Assembly (NCBI GenBank): GCA_964582545.1
Contig: CAZOSB010000006.1
Location: forward strand, 32,604 to 96,603
Length of the DNA stretch: 64,000 nucleotides
Reading direction: 5' to 3'
From: JAVVUJ01 sp964582545
GTDB lineage: Bacteria > Bacillota > Clostridia > Peptostreptococcales > Anaerovoracaceae
In this document: positions 16,601 through 23,140 of the stretch, piece after piece
Position numbering within the stretch: the stretch's first letter is position 1
How the letters are laid out: every line of letters begins with the position of its first letter
Position numbers and translations under genes: made by a program
The notes under the pieces: generated by a model
Databases searched by the model: none
Told to the model about the DNA's origin: nothing
Seen by the model: the letters and a program-made list of their open reading frames with translations, nothing else

Positions 16601-18883
16601 GCACTTAGCGGTACGGCAAGCATTACCGGCACTGCAAAATTCGGTGAAGTATTGATGGCAAACACAAGCGGGCTTTCATCCACACCACCCGTCACTTTGG
16701 GCACACTCTCTTACCAGTGGAAGCGCGGCAGCACACCTATCGGCACAAACAGCAGCACCTATCAGCTTCAGCAGGCGGATATCGGGCAGACTATCACGGT
16801 CACCGTGACGGCGACCAACTGTGTGGGAACGGCAGAAAGCATAGCCACGGGGGTTGTGTCCAAAGCCGATGGTCCCGCAGCTCCAACTGTGAGCGGCGCA
16901 TATTCCGGCAACGGAGCGACATTTACCTATACAGTGACTGCCATTGCGGGTTCGGAATATCGCATGGACAGCGGCGCTTGGCAGAATAATAATATCTTTA
17001 CAAGCATTGCGCCTTTATCAAGTCACATTTTCTCTGCACGAATAAAAGAAACCGCAACCCACGAAGCGGGAACTGCTGGTAGCACAGGTTCAGTGACCTT
17101 TGCCAAGCTCGCAAACAGTAGTGTACCGACTCTCAATTATGATGTAACTGGTGCACCCGGTAGCAAAACGATCACAATCCATGCTGTGGCAGGAGCGGAA
17201 TATCAATTCGGTTCAGATTCTTGGAGTGCCACCAACACAAAGACCTATACAAGCGATGTAACCGAAACAATTTTCATTCGATACAAAGCCACGGTGACCC
17301 ACAACGAATCGGCGGTGGCGAGCACTACGGTCAATCTTGCAAATGCCGAGCAACCCGCACCTTCCGCTTTTACCCTGACATTTGCGCTAAACTCCGACGG
17401 CACAACCTACACCGCAATGATTCCGACCGTTACAGGTGGGGAATACTCTTTTGACGGCGTAAATTATAGCGGAATAAATAAAAAGATCGACTGCGCCGCA
17501 AACACATCCTACACTGGGTATGTGCGACTTGCCGCAAAACCCGGATTCAACGCAAGCTCGGTGACAAGCGACACAAAAACCACACCGATGCTGGCGGTTG
17601 CCACGCCTGTCATAAGCGGTTCCTACGAACTATCCACCCCAATCATCACCGAAACCCTGCCCAATATGCCGACGGTCGCAACGGCAAGCATCACCGGCAT
17701 GGTGAAGGACGGTGTTTTAACCGCAACCATCACTGATAAGATGGCTAAGGATGCGATTACCGCAGCGAAAACAAACATAAACGGCATCGCAGTGCAGTTT
17801 AACCTAACAGCCAACGGAAATTACCACAGCTTTTCCGTCACACTCGACCGTACCGCATTGGAAGCACTGAAGACGGCAGGCGTGAAGTATGTAAAAATGG
17901 GCTCTGCGGTTCTTGATTTGACCCTCGACACCAAGACCATTGCCGGAATCCTCGCACAGACCACAGGCAATATCAACGTTTCTGCTACAAAGCAGGGCAA
18001 AATATCCGATTCGGCAAAGGTGCTTATAGGCACTCGTCCTGTGTTCGACATCACAATTAAAGACAGCAAGGGTAAATCCGTTTCTGACCTCAAAGGCGGC
18101 ACAGCTACCATCGGCATCCCCTATACACCGAAAAGCACCGAAAAGACAGGCAATCTCTATGGTGTGTATGTGGATAAGAACGGCAATCCGCAACTGCTTA
18201 TCAATTCCAGTTATGAAAACGGTAAGGTGATATTCGCCAGAAATAGCTTATCTGTCTACGGTATAGGCGACAAAACCCCTATTCCTGATTTTACGGATAC
18301 TACAAATCATTGGGCGAAGGGCAACATCGATTTTGTGGCAAGTCGCAGTCTTATTACCGGAACGACACCCACCACCTTTTCCCCGGATGTGGCTATCACA
18401 AGAGCAACATTCCTCATGGCTCTCGGTAAGCTCTCCGGCGCGGATGTGAGTGGCTACAAAAAGAGCAGCTTCACCGATGTGAAAGACACTAACCCTGCTA
18501 TGCCATACATTGAGTGGGCGGTGAAAAAAGGCATCGTGCAGGGCATTGGCAATAACCAATTCGGGCATGACCAAAAAATTACCCGTGAACAAATGGCAGT
18601 CATGATGGTCAACTACTCCAAAGTCACCGGCTACAAGCTGCCTGTTTCCCGCATCGCTGTCACCTTTGCCGATGATGCTAAAATCAGCGTTTATGCAAAG
18701 GACGCAGTTAAGGCTATTCAGCAGACCAGCGTAATCAGCGGCAAGCCGAACAACCTTTTTGACCCGCAGGGTAATGCCACCAGAGCCGAAGCAGCAACTA
18801 TCCTTCGCCGGTTCGAGGAACTTGTTATCGACGAGGGTACAGCGCATGGTTGGGTGCAAAACGATGCCGTGATTATTCCATAA
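13610..18883 (+). CDS. Giant S-layer-anchored surface protein with LRR and beta-sandwich domains
   Basis: A 1757-residue protein with SD AAGGAGG. A signal peptide spans about residues 1-30. Next come beta-rich repeats, including an Ig-like segment with VVTFNEEM near residue 340. A short N-terminal LRR cap (IDANSDGKISYDEA) precedes 21-residue leucine-rich repeats at about 560-740 (LVKLDCDNNMLTSL, LDTLFCGDNRL, LTRLYCKNNYLP). A fibronectin-III-like domain (about 745-835) and several further Ig/MBG-like repeats follow. Three SLH domains (about 1560-1745; FTDTTNHWAKGNIDF, FTDVKDTNPAMPYI, FADDAKISVYAKDA) should bind pyruvylated wall polymer. It probably acts as an adhesin or binding protein. It is last in the promoter-F operon, and its internalin-like LRR echoes the cytoplasmic LRR protein at the island's other end. 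Confidence 0.9.
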   Translation: MMKNYAKRIIALILSITMLFTMSSLTVFSEGGEQTDEISIEQYEEDALNVGDEPNELTLDQSDVEETQPTDVSESLTALTPMNVALPPDYDESLYLKITGQLFEEVGANYFPPPEDRIGVADAEVTFVINAEQIGQPILTDENGYFEIYVLKTLIDLEDETTRVHFQPIKRGYSNVGCSVHVSDLVREGFHWDMPIRKGGVISGTFSSGHLPAADNGYRFKYIYVYQKVFDEWRKTTATKLVTEWFDDYEFAYLEPGEYKIGFADVDSFDFGADDCFQFYNGALILDNAEVIVVEAGDEISGINSVTWDGDRDHASEDSILPYIVEFAPSGVDKPSSGNVVVTFNEEMQSAPGTIVLSAVGDEKTMATGSWSEGKVYTSSFSDLHAGRLYTATISGFKDIAGNIMRADSTHKFAIEGGQIQRELTVASGISVAGQITPDAALDSVPGAVHAQGADEACDAIHHAEGQGLLLAMHDITVSGGSFTGPLTITMPIPPQYNGRTVSVLHCKNGILETLTAVVINGKVTFQLDSLSPIGVVLPAGLPNGSDPIAFTDGNFKTALLQIAGIDANSDGKISYDEAAAVTELDVRGKEISDLSEIVYFTALQTLICRYNELETLDVSTLSQLVKLDCDNNMLTSLTVTGLTELDTLFCGDNRLQSIDVSGLTKLRLFACFNNRLSTIDMSGLNMLDAFQCNDNLFTTLDLTELTSLTRLYCKNNYLPSTSALIGYNAALTTILDFEPQNIGKPSAPTNLRTIAESGKVTLMWDMPDADGGSAVTGYEVCFNPTNDEFNWVPVASGTSFTFTGLTNGSMAAFLVRAINENGAGLYSFIVDSAVATSVASAVVTVVYSHQYTGSPIEPSGTGLKVDLDGVRLTENVDYTLTYENNTNASTSGAVVIVTGKGLYAGEVRKNFGIQKAAQAAPAAPTLGTKTATKVVLNWPDSNLNFRRGENGTWYYGATFINLEPNTTYTFYAMLGETVNYLPSLPSLPLTVTTDKAALSGTASITGTAKFGEVLMANTSGLSSTPPVTLGTLSYQWKRGSTPIGTNSSTYQLQQADIGQTITVTVTATNCVGTAESIATGVVSKADGPAAPTVSGAYSGNGATFTYTVTAIAGSEYRMDSGAWQNNNIFTSIAPLSSHIFSARIKETATHEAGTAGSTGSVTFAKLANSSVPTLNYDVTGAPGSKTITIHAVAGAEYQFGSDSWSATNTKTYTSDVTETIFIRYKATVTHNESAVASTTVNLANAEQPAPSAFTLTFALNSDGTTYTAMIPTVTGGEYSFDGVNYSGINKKIDCAANTSYTGYVRLAAKPGFNASSVTSDTKTTPMLAVATPVISGSYELSTPIITETLPNMPTVATASITGMVKDGVLTATITDKMAKDAITAAKTNINGIAVQFNLTANGNYHSFSVTLDRTALEALKTAGVKYVKMGSAVLDLTLDTKTIAGILAQTTGNINVSATKQGKISDSAKVLIGTRPVFDITIKDSKGKSVSDLKGGTATIGIPYTPKSTEKTGNLYGVYVDKNGNPQLLINSSYENGKVIFARNSLSVYGIGDKTPIPDFTDTTNHWAKGNIDFVASRSLITGTTPTTFSPDVAITRATFLMALGKLSGADVSGYKKSSFTDVKDTNPAMPYIEWAVKKGIVQGIGNNQFGHDQKITREQMAVMMVNYSKVTGYKLPVSRIAVTFADDAKISVYAKDAVKAIQQTSVISGKPNNLFDPQGNATRAEAATILRRFEELVIDEGTAHGWVQNDAVIIP

Positions 18884-18920
18884 CGGTGTGGGGAATTACG
18901 GACAATAAACTGTCAAAATA

Positions 18921-18960
18921 AGCTCGTGGGAGTGGTGAGCAATCATTGCTCCCACGAGCT
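18921..18960. terminator. Hairpin after SLH protein gene
   Basis: AGCTCGTGGGAG (18921-18932) pairs perfectly with CTCCCACGAGCT (18949-18960). An alternative inner hairpin, GAGCAA-tca-TTGCTC (18937-18951), competes with it. A T run is short (ATTT), so termination strength is uncertain. Confidence 0.55.
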
Positions 18961-18996
18961 ATTTCAGTGCGCCCATGCTGGGCGCACTAAAATAGC
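18958..18996. repeat. Long inverted repeat directly abutting the first hairpin
   Basis: GCTATTT-c-AGTGCGCCC (18958-18974) pairs with GGGCGCACT-a-AAATAGC (18980-18996) around a 5-nt loop, 16 bp with one mismatch. Its outer base pairs overlap the end of the preceding hairpin, so the two structures exclude each other at the base. Confidence 0.6.
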
Positions 18997-19025
18997 AGCT
19001 TTAAATATATTCCATTTAAAGCTGC
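18995..19025. terminator. Third hairpin, likely terminator of the superoxide reductase gene
   Basis: GCAGCTTTAAA (18995-19005) pairs perfectly with TTTAAAGCTGC (19015-19025). It lies 15 nt past the stop of the minus-strand gene and, on that strand, is followed by TATTTTAG. Confidence 0.55.
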
Positions 19026-19040
19026 CTTTGATTGATAAAT

Positions 19041-19424
19041 TTATTTCTCGTGTTTCCACAAACCATGTAAATTACAGTATTCATATGCGGCCACAAGGCT
19101 TTCTCCATCTGCCAAAGCAAAGGTAGCCTCCGGCTTATCAGTGGTCTTCAGGTACTTTTTCTGAACTCCGCTATTGGTATGAATTGCAATCCAAGCGATA
19201 TGGTGCTCCTCTGTCATTGGGTGTTCTACACTACCTACCTTTACGGTGATTTTAGAACCGCTGGTTTCTACTACTGGCACATGCTTTTCTGTAGCACCAT
19301 CAGAGGTATTGGGTGTTAACTGCTTCATTTTTTCTCCGCAGCATAGAATGGGTACACCGTGATCCTGAACCATTTCCACTATATTTTTGCAATGTTCACA
19401 AATAAAAAATTTCAATTCTTTCAT
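19041..19424 (-). CDS. dfx: Desulfoferrodoxin / superoxide reductase
   Basis: A 127-residue two-domain protein. The N-terminal desulforedoxin-like domain has CEHC (residues 9-12) and CC (about 28-29) as an Fe(SCys)4 site. The C-terminal domain carries the catalytic Fe ligands: EKHVP, HPMTEEHH and CNLHG (Cys and His). Known role: one-electron reduction of superoxide to hydrogen peroxide with electrons from rubredoxin, without making O2. SD AGGAGG is present. A reverse rubrerythrin elsewhere in the window (37389) could handle the peroxide. Length and motifs are full for class-I desulfoferrodoxin. Confidence 0.95.
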   Translation of the reverse strand: MKELKFFICEHCKNIVEMVQDHGVPILCCGEKMKQLTPNTSDGATEKHVPVVETSGSKITVKVGSVEHPMTEEHHIAWIAIHTNSGVQKKYLKTTDKPEATFALADGESLVAAYEYCNLHGLWKHEK

Positions 19425-19535
19425 TTTAAGTCCTCCTATAACATCAATTCATCGGTAAAAAATTTATAGTAATGTTTACCTTTTTATTTATACACTTTGT
19501 ATTCCCTAATATAAAAGAATTTAATCATAATTTAT

Positions 19536-19700
19536 TTATTTTTTCATATTTTTTCCATATAATGCTCCCCAGAAAATTAAGAGAAGGCCGGGGATTAAGA
19601 GCGACCATCTGATGGAATCGGCTACAATCACACTTTTCCACACGGCATAAAACCCCCCCATAAAACAAAACAATGAAATGACTAAAAACCTATAATTCAT
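19536..19700 (-). CDS. Small two-helix membrane protein
   Basis: A 54-codon minus-strand frame starting at 19700. Residues 4-20 (RFLVISLFCFMGGFYAVW) and 33-47 (SLLIPGLLLIFWGALYG) are hydrophobic and joined by a short polar loop; the tail is NMKK. A weak SD (AAAGGA) lies 11 nt upstream. I do not recognise a family. The membrane pattern in otherwise very A+T-rich DNA argues for a real gene. It sits about 110 bp upstream of the superoxide reductase gene on the same strand. Confidence 0.5.
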   Translation of the reverse strand: MNYRFLVISLFCFMGGFYAVWKSVIVADSIRWSLLIPGLLLIFWGALYGKNMKK

Positions 19701-19740
19701 AAAATCAATTTTCCTTTATTCTAATATAATATTTTTAGCT

Positions 19741-19790
19741 AATCTAACCTAATCTAATCTTATCTTATCTTATCTTATCTTATCTTACCT
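19741..19790. repeat. Ten-copy pentanucleotide repeat
   Basis: Ten consecutive 5-nt units follow the pattern WAYCT: AATCT, AACCT, AATCT twice, TATCT five times, TACCT. They lie in the non-coding A+T-rich gap between the small membrane protein and 20138. The reverse complement (AGATA-type) recurs at 61511-61535 upstream of hypC. The remaining gap (19791-20137) shows no convincing gene; scraps such as a QLKNALFLK-like stretch near 19940 are broken by stops. Confidence 0.8.
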
Positions 19791-20137
19791 TTTAATTTCT
19801 TTAATGACCTCGCAAATCATAAATCGAATTTAACATTATAAGATTGATATTATAATTATATATGAAAAATAAATTGGTGCAAATATTTTCTAAGGATTTT
19901 TATAAAATTATAAAGTTAATTTCATCTAGAGCATACTGAACAATTAAAAAATGCTTTATTTTTAAAAATTTAAAGGAATTTTTTAATTTAAGTGCAGATG
20001 ATATTAACAAATTGAATTAAAAGCTTTACACTTTTTTAAAGGCTATCTATAAGTTGAATAAGCCTTTGGTTCAAAAGCCTTTATCTATTGTTATTCTTTT
20101 TTGTTTTGATATAATTTCAAGCAAAACTCTCTAATTA

Positions 20138-20197
20138 GAAAATCCACCAGGGTATGATCCTAAAAAAGTTTTAGGCAGGACCTACTGGTGGATTTTC
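20138..20197 (-). terminator. Long two-tier hairpin downstream of small acidic protein gene
   Basis: GAAAATCCACCAG (20138-20150) pairs perfectly with CTGGTGGATTTTC (20185-20197), and CCTAAAA (20159-20165) with TTTTAGG (20169-20175) inside. It begins 18 nt after the minus-strand stop at 20215, so a terminator is the simplest reading. The extent of base pairing is larger than usual, so a structured RNA or remnant of a small mobile hairpin cannot be excluded. Confidence 0.5.
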
Positions 20198-20214
20198 AGG
20201 GTTGGTTAATCTGT

Positions 20215-20424
20215 TTATTTTGATGTCTCGTTATCGATAGCTTGCTTACCCATATCGGTTAGCGCATCTGAAGGTAAATCTGCATAATCAACATTTGGAT
20301 TTTGCTGTTTAGCAACTTCTTTTCCACGTTCAATCAATGTTTTAGACATCAAATTACCTAAGTCTCTGGATGTCATGTTTGCCATATCTACATCGGCATC
20401 AAGTCCCATTTTATTATTTGACAT
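20215..20424 (-). CDS. Small acidic hypothetical protein
   Basis: A 69-residue soluble protein (MSNNKMGLDADVDMANMTSR). I chose the ATG at 20424 because AAGGAGG lies 7 nt upstream; a GTG at 20430 would overlap the SD. It is rich in Asp, Asn, Met and Lys, with no Cys, signal or membrane segment. It is short and acidic like small spore or stress proteins, but it lacks the alpha/beta-SASP signature, so I assign no function. A single-gene unit followed by a long hairpin. Confidence 0.65.
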   Translation of the reverse strand: MSNNKMGLDADVDMANMTSRDLGNLMSKTLIERGKEVAKQQNPNVDYADLPSDALTDMGKQAIDNETSK

Positions 20425-20613
20425 GTTCACACCTCCTTATGGATATTATTGCCAACGTTGATAAAAATATTTATACACCTGAAATAACCTGATCTATTTT
20501 AAATTTTTAAAAGTTTTTAAATCGCATCAGAATTTTGAAATTACATTGAAAAGCATCAGACACTATGATAAAATATCCAATATAAATTATTCGAAATATG
20601 AGGGACTAATTGC

Positions 20614-21996
20614 ATGAATAAATATGATATCATTATAGCAGGTGCAGGAGCCAGCGGTGTTTTTCTGGCTTATGAACTTACCAAAAGAGAAAATAAAGCA
20701 AAGATACTTTTAATAGACAAAGGTGCAGATTTAGAGAGTAGGGTGTGCCCCATTAAGTTAGGCAAAACTCAGAACTGTATAAAATGTGTACCTTGCCATA
20801 TTATGAACGGGTATGGCGGCGCAGGAACCTTGTCCGATGGGAAATACAATATCACCACAAAATTTGGAGGGGATCTTCACAACTACGTAGGTGTGGAAGA
20901 GGCAATGCGTCTGATGGAATATGTAGACGAGGTACTCTGTGCCATGGGAGGTGCGGATGCCAGGTTGTACTCCACGGGGAATTCTGAATTGAAAACAACA
21001 GCCCTCAGAAGCAACTTGCATTTGTTGGATGCAAAAGTAAGGCATTTGGGTACGGATAGAAATGCCAGAATCTTAAAAAGAATTTTTGACTTTACAAAAG
21101 ACAGAGTGGATATAAAATTAAGGACTCAAATTGATCAAGTGGATTGCTTGAAAGAGGGAGGCTTCCAAATCACAACAGAAAAGGGAGACTGCTACCAATG
21201 TAACGATCTGGTACTAGCTACTGGTCGTTCGGGTTCCAAATGGATTTCAACTATCTGTGAAAAGATGGATATTGGGTTAAAAAGAAATAGAGTAGATATT
21301 GGCGTTCGAGTAGAGCTACCCGGTGAGGTATTTAGCCATATTACGGACGAGGTTTACGAAAGCAAGATCGTTTATAAAACCGATAAATACAACGATATGG
21401 TCAGAACCTTCTGCATGAACCCTTATGGAGAAGTGGTGGCAGAAAATACCAACGGCATCGTAACGGTAAACGGTCACAGCTATGCAGATCCCCAATTGAG
21501 AACGGAGAATACCAACTTTGCTCTCTTAGTTTCCAATACCTTTACAGAGCCCTTCAAGGACAGCAATGAGTACGGTGAACATATTGCCAGGCTGAGCAAC
21601 ATGCTGGGTGGTGGTGTACTTCTACAAAGGTTTGGAGATTTGGTTAAGGGTCGAAGGAGCAGCGCCAGAAGGATGGAGAAGTGTTTTACACGCCCAACCC
21701 TAAATGCTACACCGGGAGATTTAAGTCTGGTTATTCCGAAAAGGCAGTTGGACAATATCATAGAAATGATTTATGCCTTGGATAAAATTGCTCCGGGTAC
21801 AGCCAACGAAGATACCTTGCTATATGGTGTTGAGGTGAAATTTTATAATTCAAAGGTGGAAGTGGATCAGAACCTTGAAACTAAGGTGAAGGGTCTCTAC
21901 GCGTTGGGTGATGGCTCTGGGGTTACCCACTCATTATCTCAGGCATCAGCAAGTGGAGTATATGTAGGGAAAATATTAGCGGATAAATACAAATAA
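20614..21996 (+). CDS. FAD-dependent dehydrogenase (COG2509-like)
   Basis: A 460-residue flavoprotein. The N-terminal GAGASG (residues 9-14) and acidic LLIDKG at the end of strand 2 form the FAD dinucleotide fold. A Cys cluster follows (CPIKLGKTQNCIKCVPC, about residues 45-61), then GGAGTLSDGK, LATGRSG and a C-terminal YALGDGSGVTHSLSQA FAD-binding motif. This matches the uncharacterised FAD-dependent dehydrogenases of COG2509; substrate unknown. The Cys-rich stretch may hold a metal or disulfide. It is 22 nt before the ATPase gene and probably co-transcribed with it. Confidence 0.8.
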   Translation: MNKYDIIIAGAGASGVFLAYELTKRENKAKILLIDKGADLESRVCPIKLGKTQNCIKCVPCHIMNGYGGAGTLSDGKYNITTKFGGDLHNYVGVEEAMRLMEYVDEVLCAMGGADARLYSTGNSELKTTALRSNLHLLDAKVRHLGTDRNARILKRIFDFTKDRVDIKLRTQIDQVDCLKEGGFQITTEKGDCYQCNDLVLATGRSGSKWISTICEKMDIGLKRNRVDIGVRVELPGEVFSHITDEVYESKIVYKTDKYNDMVRTFCMNPYGEVVAENTNGIVTVNGHSYADPQLRTENTNFALLVSNTFTEPFKDSNEYGEHIARLSNMLGGGVLLQRFGDLVKGRRSSARRMEKCFTRPTLNATPGDLSLVIPKRQLDNIIEMIYALDKIAPGTANEDTLLYGVEVKFYNSKVEVDQNLETKVKGLYALGDGSGVTHSLSQASASGVYVGKILADKYK

Positions 21997-22018
21997 TTTA
22001 CGTTGCGGGGGAGTGAAA

Positions 22019-23131
22019 ATGTTTATAAAAAGATCCATTATACCGGTGGTGAAACAGCTAAATGAACAATATCCCATCATTATTTTTACGGGTGCTTTAG
22101 GAACTGGAAAAAGAACTTTGTTAGACAGCTTGGAAACCGTAAAGCGAGAGAAGCTCTCGTTGGAGAACGCTAAATTGAGGATGTTAGCTGAAAAACACCC
22201 CGCAGAGTTTGTAAATAATTTAAGACCCCCTGTGACCATTTCCAATATACAATATGGCTTAAACTTGATGCCATACATCACCCAAAGGGCCATCAGAGAG
22301 CAGAGAAAAGGAGATTATTGGCTTATCGGCTCACACATGAGTGACCTTTTTGATCAAGAGGGAGCTTCCTTAGGCGAGCATATTGGAGTCGTGAAGCTTA
22401 CCGGACTCACCTATGAAGAAATTACAGGGGAGGAGCTTGATTTTACTGCTATTCAAGAGATGCAAAAGCCCCTAGTGAAAAATCAAATCTTAAGGGGAAG
22501 CATGCCGGAGCTTTATGAAAATGGGAATTTTGACAATAGAAATCAGTACTATGATAACCTTGTTCAGGAATTTTTAAGGACGGAAATCAAGCACATGGCC
22601 AAGGTGAGCAATGTCATGGACTTTAGGAGATTTATGGTGTCCGTAGCCACCAGATCCGGGGAAATGGTGAATTACGCCAATTTAGCTAAGGATGCGGATA
22701 TCAGTCAGCCCACGGCTAAACAGTGGCTTTCCGTGTTGGTGGAGGGAGGCTGGGTAAGCCTATTGCAACCCTATAGACACCCAAAGCTCAGCAGAGTGAT
22801 CGATGTACCCAGAATGTTTTTTATGGATACGGGTCTCTGCTCCTATTTGGCAGGTACGAACCGAGTGGATCGGCTTTTTAAAACCTGGGTGTTGAGTGAA
22901 CTTTTTAAACAATATTATAATAAGGGCGTTGTACCCCCCTTATACCACTATCGAGATAAGGACTGCAAAGAGGTGGACTTGATCATAGACGGGGAAGAGG
23001 GAATCACACCTATAAAAATTGTTGAAACCGGTGCCCATACCGTAAAAAATAAGCTTTATTTTAATGGTTTTCAAAAAAAAGATATCAAAACCTTTCTTGG
23101 GAAAACCATATCATTTAATAAAAAAATATGA
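22019..23131 (+). CDS. AAA ATPase with DUF4143 domain
   Basis: A 370-residue protein. Walker A GALGTGKRT lies near residues 26-34 of the AAA_14-type domain. The C-terminal half has the DUF4143 signature (VPRMFFMDTGLCSYLAG, then HYRDKDCKEVDLIID with a nuclease-like ExD/ExK arrangement). Members of this abundant family are single-protein ATPases of unknown role, sometimes linked to DNA or defence. Start ATG 22019 follows SD GGGGGA; an in-frame GTG at 22013 is too close. It sits directly upstream of addB (9-nt gap), where another Add subunit might be expected. Confidence 0.8.
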   Translation: MFIKRSIIPVVKQLNEQYPIIIFTGALGTGKRTLLDSLETVKREKLSLENAKLRMLAEKHPAEFVNNLRPPVTISNIQYGLNLMPYITQRAIREQRKGDYWLIGSHMSDLFDQEGASLGEHIGVVKLTGLTYEEITGEELDFTAIQEMQKPLVKNQILRGSMPELYENGNFDNRNQYYDNLVQEFLRTEIKHMAKVSNVMDFRRFMVSVATRSGEMVNYANLAKDADISQPTAKQWLSVLVEGGWVSLLQPYRHPKLSRVIDVPRMFFMDTGLCSYLAGTNRVDRLFKTWVLSELFKQYYNKGVVPPLYHYRDKDCKEVDLIIDGEEGITPIKIVETGAHTVKNKLYFNGFQKKDIKTFLGKTISFNKKI

Positions 23132-23140
23132 AGTGAAACA

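Noticed and set aside
18248..18859. 203-codon open frame on the minus strand under the SLH domains
   Set aside because: Antisense to three clear SLH domains, with no SD and no recognisable motif; a shadow of biased codon use.
19858..20020. Short stretches that translate to QLKNALFLK and KEFFNLSADDINKLN in different frames
   Set aside because: They may be remains of a decayed gene, but stops interrupt every frame and there is no SD. Too weak for a pseudogene call.
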